From positions 2,815,617 through 2,879,616 of the forward strand of contig NC_091372.1 of NCBI RefSeq assembly GCF_038502225.1: a stretch of DNA of 64,000 bases, given 5' to 3'. This DNA is from Cherax quadricarinatus. Its lineage: Eukaryota; Arthropoda; Malacostraca; Decapoda; Parastacidae. Below, in pieces: positions 60,948 to 64,000 of the stretch. The notes below the pieces were generated by a model. The model did no database searches. It was not told where the DNA came from and saw nothing but the letters and a program-made list of their open reading frames with translations. Position numbers and translations under genes: made by a program. Position 1 is the stretch's first letter, and each line of letters begins with the position of its first letter.

Positions 60948-61270
60948 ATGATGGTAGGATTGCTGGTGTCTTTTGTCTGTCTCATAAATATGCAAGATTA
61001 CAGGTATGTCTTGCTACTTCTACTTACACTTAGGTCACACTACACATACATGTACACGTTTATTTATACACACTCATCTGAGTTTTCTTTGATTTTATCT
61101 TAAAAGTTCTTGGTCTTATTACTTTTCCTTATCCATGGGGAAGTGGAATAAGAATCTTTCCTCCGTAAGCCATGCGTGTTGTAAAAGTCAACTAAAATGC
61201 TGGGAACAATGGGCTAGTAACCCCTTTTCCTGTAAAAATTGCTAAAAAGAAGAAGAAGAAAATTGTCAAA

Positions 61271-62794
61271 GTGGGAAGTCTGAATGTGCGTGGATGTTGT
61301 GCAAATGATAAGAAAGAGATGATTGTGGATGTTATGAATGAGAAGAAGCTGGATGTCCTGGCTTTAAGTGAAACAAAGCTGAAAGGGGTGGAAGAGTTTC
61401 AGTGGAGAGGAATAAATGGGATTAGGTCAGGGGTTCAAATAGAGTTAGAGCTAAAGAAGGAGTAGCAATAATGTTGAAGGATAAGATATGGCAGGAAAAG
61501 AGGGACTATAAATGTATTAATTCAAGGATTATGTGGAATAAAATAAAGGTTGGATGTGAAAAGTGGGTTATAGTAAGTGTATATGCACCTGGAGAAGAAA
61601 GAAGTGTAGAGGAGAGAGAGAGATTTTGGGAAATGTTGAGTGAATGCATGGGGAGTTTTGAACCAAGTGTGAGAGTACTTGTGGTTGGGGATTTTAATGC
61701 AAAAGCGGGTAAAAATGTTGTGGAGGGAGTAGTAGGTAAATTTGGGGTGCCAGGGATAAATGTAAATGGGGAGCCTTTAATTGAGCTATGTGTAGAAAGA
61801 GATTTGGTAATAAGTAATACACATTTTATGAAAAAGAGAATAAATAAATATACAAGGTATGATGTAGCACGTTAGATTATGTATTGGTGGATAAAAGGTT
61901 AATGGGTAGGCTCCAGGATGTACATGTTTATAGAGGGGCAACTGATATATCGGATCATTATTTAGTTGTAGCTGCAGTTAGAGTAAGAGGTAGATGGGAA
62001 AAGAGGAAGGTGGCAACAACAAGTAGGAGGGAAGTGAAAGTGTATAAACTAAAGGAGGAAGAAGTTCGGGTGAGATATAAGCGACTATTGGCAGAAAGGT
62101 GGGCTAGTGCAAAGATGAGTAGTGGGGGGGTTGAAGAGGGTTGGATGAACGTTAAAAATGCAGTATTAGAATGTGGGGCAGAAGTTTGTGGTTATAAGAG
62201 GGTGGGGGCAGGAGGAAAGAGGAGTGATTGGTGGAATGATGAAGTAAAGGGTGTGATAAAAGAGAAAAAGTTAGCTTATGAGAGGTTTTTACAAAGCAGA
62301 AGTGTTATAAGAAGAGCAAAGTATATGGAGAGTAAAAGAAAGGTGAAGAGTGTGGTGAAAGATTGCAAAAGGAGAGCAGATGATAGAGTGGGAGAGGCAC
62401 TGTCAAGAAATTTTAATGAAAATAAGAAAAAATTTTGGAGTGAGTTAAACAAGTTAAGAAAGACTAGGAAACGTATGGATTTGTCAGTTAAAAACAGAGT
62501 AGGGGAGTTAGTAGATGGGGAGAGGGAGGTATTAGGTAGATGGTGAGAATATTTTGAGAAACTTTTAAATGTCGATGAAGAAAGGGAGGCTGTAATTTCA
62601 TGCACTGGCCAGGGAGGTATTCCATCTTTTAGGAGTGAAGAAGAGCAGAATGTAAGTGTGGGGGAGGTACGTGAGGCATTACGTAGAATGAAAGGAGGTA
62701 AAGCAGCTGGAACTGATGGGATCATGACAGAAATGTTAAAAGCAGGGGGGGATGTAGTGTTGGAGTGGTTGGTATTTTTGTTTAATAAATGTAT
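61271..62794 (+). pseudogene. RTE-B endonuclease and linker, broken
   Basis: Starts VGSLNVRGCCANDKKEMIVD; endonuclease motifs LALSETKL, VYAPGEER, VVGDFNAKAG, YVLVDKRLMGR-like, SDHYLVVAAVRV. Breaks: a frameshift near 61440, a small deletion near 61872, TGA at about 62544. Then the linker and the start of RT (MKGGKAAGTDGIMTEMLKAG) end at the RTE-A insertion. Inactive. Confidence 0.84.
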
Positions 62795-64000
62795 GTAGTA
62801 GGTTGGTAGACAGCAACCACCCAGGGAAGTACTACCGTCCTGCCAGATGACTGTGAAACAAAAACCTGTAACTGTTTTGCATGATGGTAGGATTGCTGGT
62901 TTCTTTTTCTGTCTCATAAACACGCTAAGATAACAGGGATATCTTGCTACTCCTACTTACACTTTGGTCACACTTCATAGACACGCACATGCATATATAT
63001 ATATATACATACATCTAGGTTTTTCTCCTTTTTCTAAATAGCTCTTGTTCTTTTTATTTCTTCTATTGTCCATGGGGAAGTGGAAAAGAATCTTTCCTCC
63101 GTAAGCCATGCGTGTCGTATGAGGCGACTAAAATGCCGGGAGCAATGGGCTAGTAACCCCTTCTCCTGTATACAATTACTAAAAAAGAGAAGAAGAAAAA
63201 CTTTATAAAACTGGGTTGCTTAAATGTGCGTGGATGTAGTGCGGATGACAAGAAACAGATGATTGCTGATGTTATGAATGAAAAGAAGTTGGATGTCCTG
63301 GCCCTAAGCGAAACAAAGCTGAAGGGGGTAGGAGAGTTTCAGTGGGGGGAAATAAATGGGATTAAATCTGGAGTATCTGAGAGAGTTAGAGCAAAGGAAG
63401 GGGTAGCAGTAATGTTAAATGATCAGTTATGGAAGGAGAAAAGAGAATATGAATGTGTAAATTCAAGAATTATGTGGATTAAAGTAAAGGTTGGATGCGA
63501 GAAGTGGGTCATAATAAGCGTGTATGCACCTGGAGAAGAGAGGAATGCAGAGGAGAGAGAGAGATTTTGGGAGATGTTAAGTGAATGTATAGGAGCCTTT
63601 GAACCAAGTGAGAGAGTAATTGTGGTAGGGGACTTGAATGCTAAAGTAGGAGAAACTTTTAGAGAGGGTGTGGTAGGTAAGTTTGGGGTGCCAGGTGTAA
63701 ATGATAATGGGAGCCCTTTGATTGAACTTTGTATAGAAAGGGGTTTAGTTATAGGTAATACATATTTTAAGAAAAAGAGGATAAATAAGTATACACGATA
63801 TGATGTAGGGCGAAATGACAGTAGTTTGTTGGATTATGTATTGGTAGATAAAAGACTGTTGAGTAGACTTCAGGATGTACATGTTTATAGAGGGGCCACA
63901 GATATATCAGATCACTTTCTAGTTGTAGCTACACTGAGAGTAAAAGGTAGATGGGATACAAGGAGAATAGAAGCATCAGGGAAGAGAGAGGTAAAGGTTT
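62795..64000 (+). mobile_element. RTE-A copy 7, 5' part (cut by window end)
   Basis: Full leader from GTAGTAGGTTGGTAGACAGC, nearly base-identical to 2611-3035 (two extra AT bases in the TATATA stretch near 62998), then the ORF. This copy defines the complete 5' end. It entered RTE-B copy 3 after AATAAATGTAT. Confidence 0.92.
63222..64000 (+). CDS. RTE-A ORF, endonuclease part (cut by window end)
   Basis: Open to the end of the window. Encodes KLGCLNVRGCSADDKKQM, LALSETKL, VVGDLNAKVG, DYVLVDKRL, SDHFLVVATLRVKGRW, identical to the protein at 3036. GTG at 63229 corresponds to 3036; the first ATG is at 63262. Whether the RT follows intact cannot be seen. Confidence 0.9.

Larger units (their letters stand above)
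57581..62794 (+). mobile_element. RTE-B copy 3, with leader, split by LINE-E and cut by RTE-A
   Basis: The leader starts GTAGTAGGTTGATAGACAGC. It breaks at 57671 where LINE-E entered (duplication ATGAT at 57667-57671 and 60948-60952), resumes to the ORF at about 61266 and ends at 62794, where the leader of an RTE-A copy starts. It shows that RTE-B and RTE-A share their leader design. The ORF is damaged. Confidence 0.87.

Overview
This looks like a eukaryotic, most probably arthropod, nuclear genome window, and I infer a decapod crustacean. It has long introns, GT-AG splice sites, TG/AAT/CAG microsatellites and very dense non-LTR retrotransposon, Tigger and piggyBac-like debris. The taxon rests on the general look of the repeats and is not proven. 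I see no operon, bacterial gene, CRISPR array or rRNA.

One host gene runs through the whole window on the + strand. Eight short exons (2165-2353, 9766-10012, 10358-10433, 11520-11705, 18680-18828, 20614-20759, 31696-31839, 56107-56827) join with perfectly matching splice phases. They encode a piece of an SZT2-like protein, the large KICSTOR subunit that acts through GATOR1 to restrain mTORC1. Both gene ends lie outside the window. Nearly everything else is transposon sequence inside its introns.

I name the repeat families for use below. RTE-A and RTE-B are two related single-ORF non-LTR families (APE endonuclease plus reverse transcriptase) that share a 5' leader and a 3' tail design. RTE-A has near-identical copies (1-1142, 2611-6196, 43130-46298, 62795-64000) and was recently active. 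Short composite elements carry only the leader and the tail. LINE-D is a CR1-like family in a head-to-tail minus-strand array separated by TG repeats (24206-31506). LINE-E is an L2/CR1-like copy (57672-60947, minus). DNA elements are Tigger/pogo copies with TA target sites and CAGTGG-type ends, and piggyBac-like MITEs with TTAA target sites and CCCTT-type ends. There are also a Penelope-like GIY-YIG fragment (49198-49970), a duplicated hammerhead-ribozyme-like unit (7118-7570) and a tRNA-derived SINE (30222-30474).

Layout: 1-12 kb holds four SZT2 exons, a full RTE-A copy and a Tigger nest. 12.2-17.9 kb is a piggyBac-like MITE split by RTE-A, itself split by RTE-B. 18-21 kb holds two exons and short composites. 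21.3-24.1 kb is a Tigger nest. 24.2-31.5 kb is the LINE-D array, followed by an exon at 31.7 kb. 32.1-36.2 kb is three nested Tigger elements. 37-47.4 kb is one RTE-A copy broken by three retrotransposons and a MITE. 47.9-55.3 kb holds damaged Tigger, Penelope and MITE copies. The 721-nt exon is at 56.1 kb. 57.6-64 kb is an RTE-B copy split by LINE-E and cut by a new RTE-A copy.
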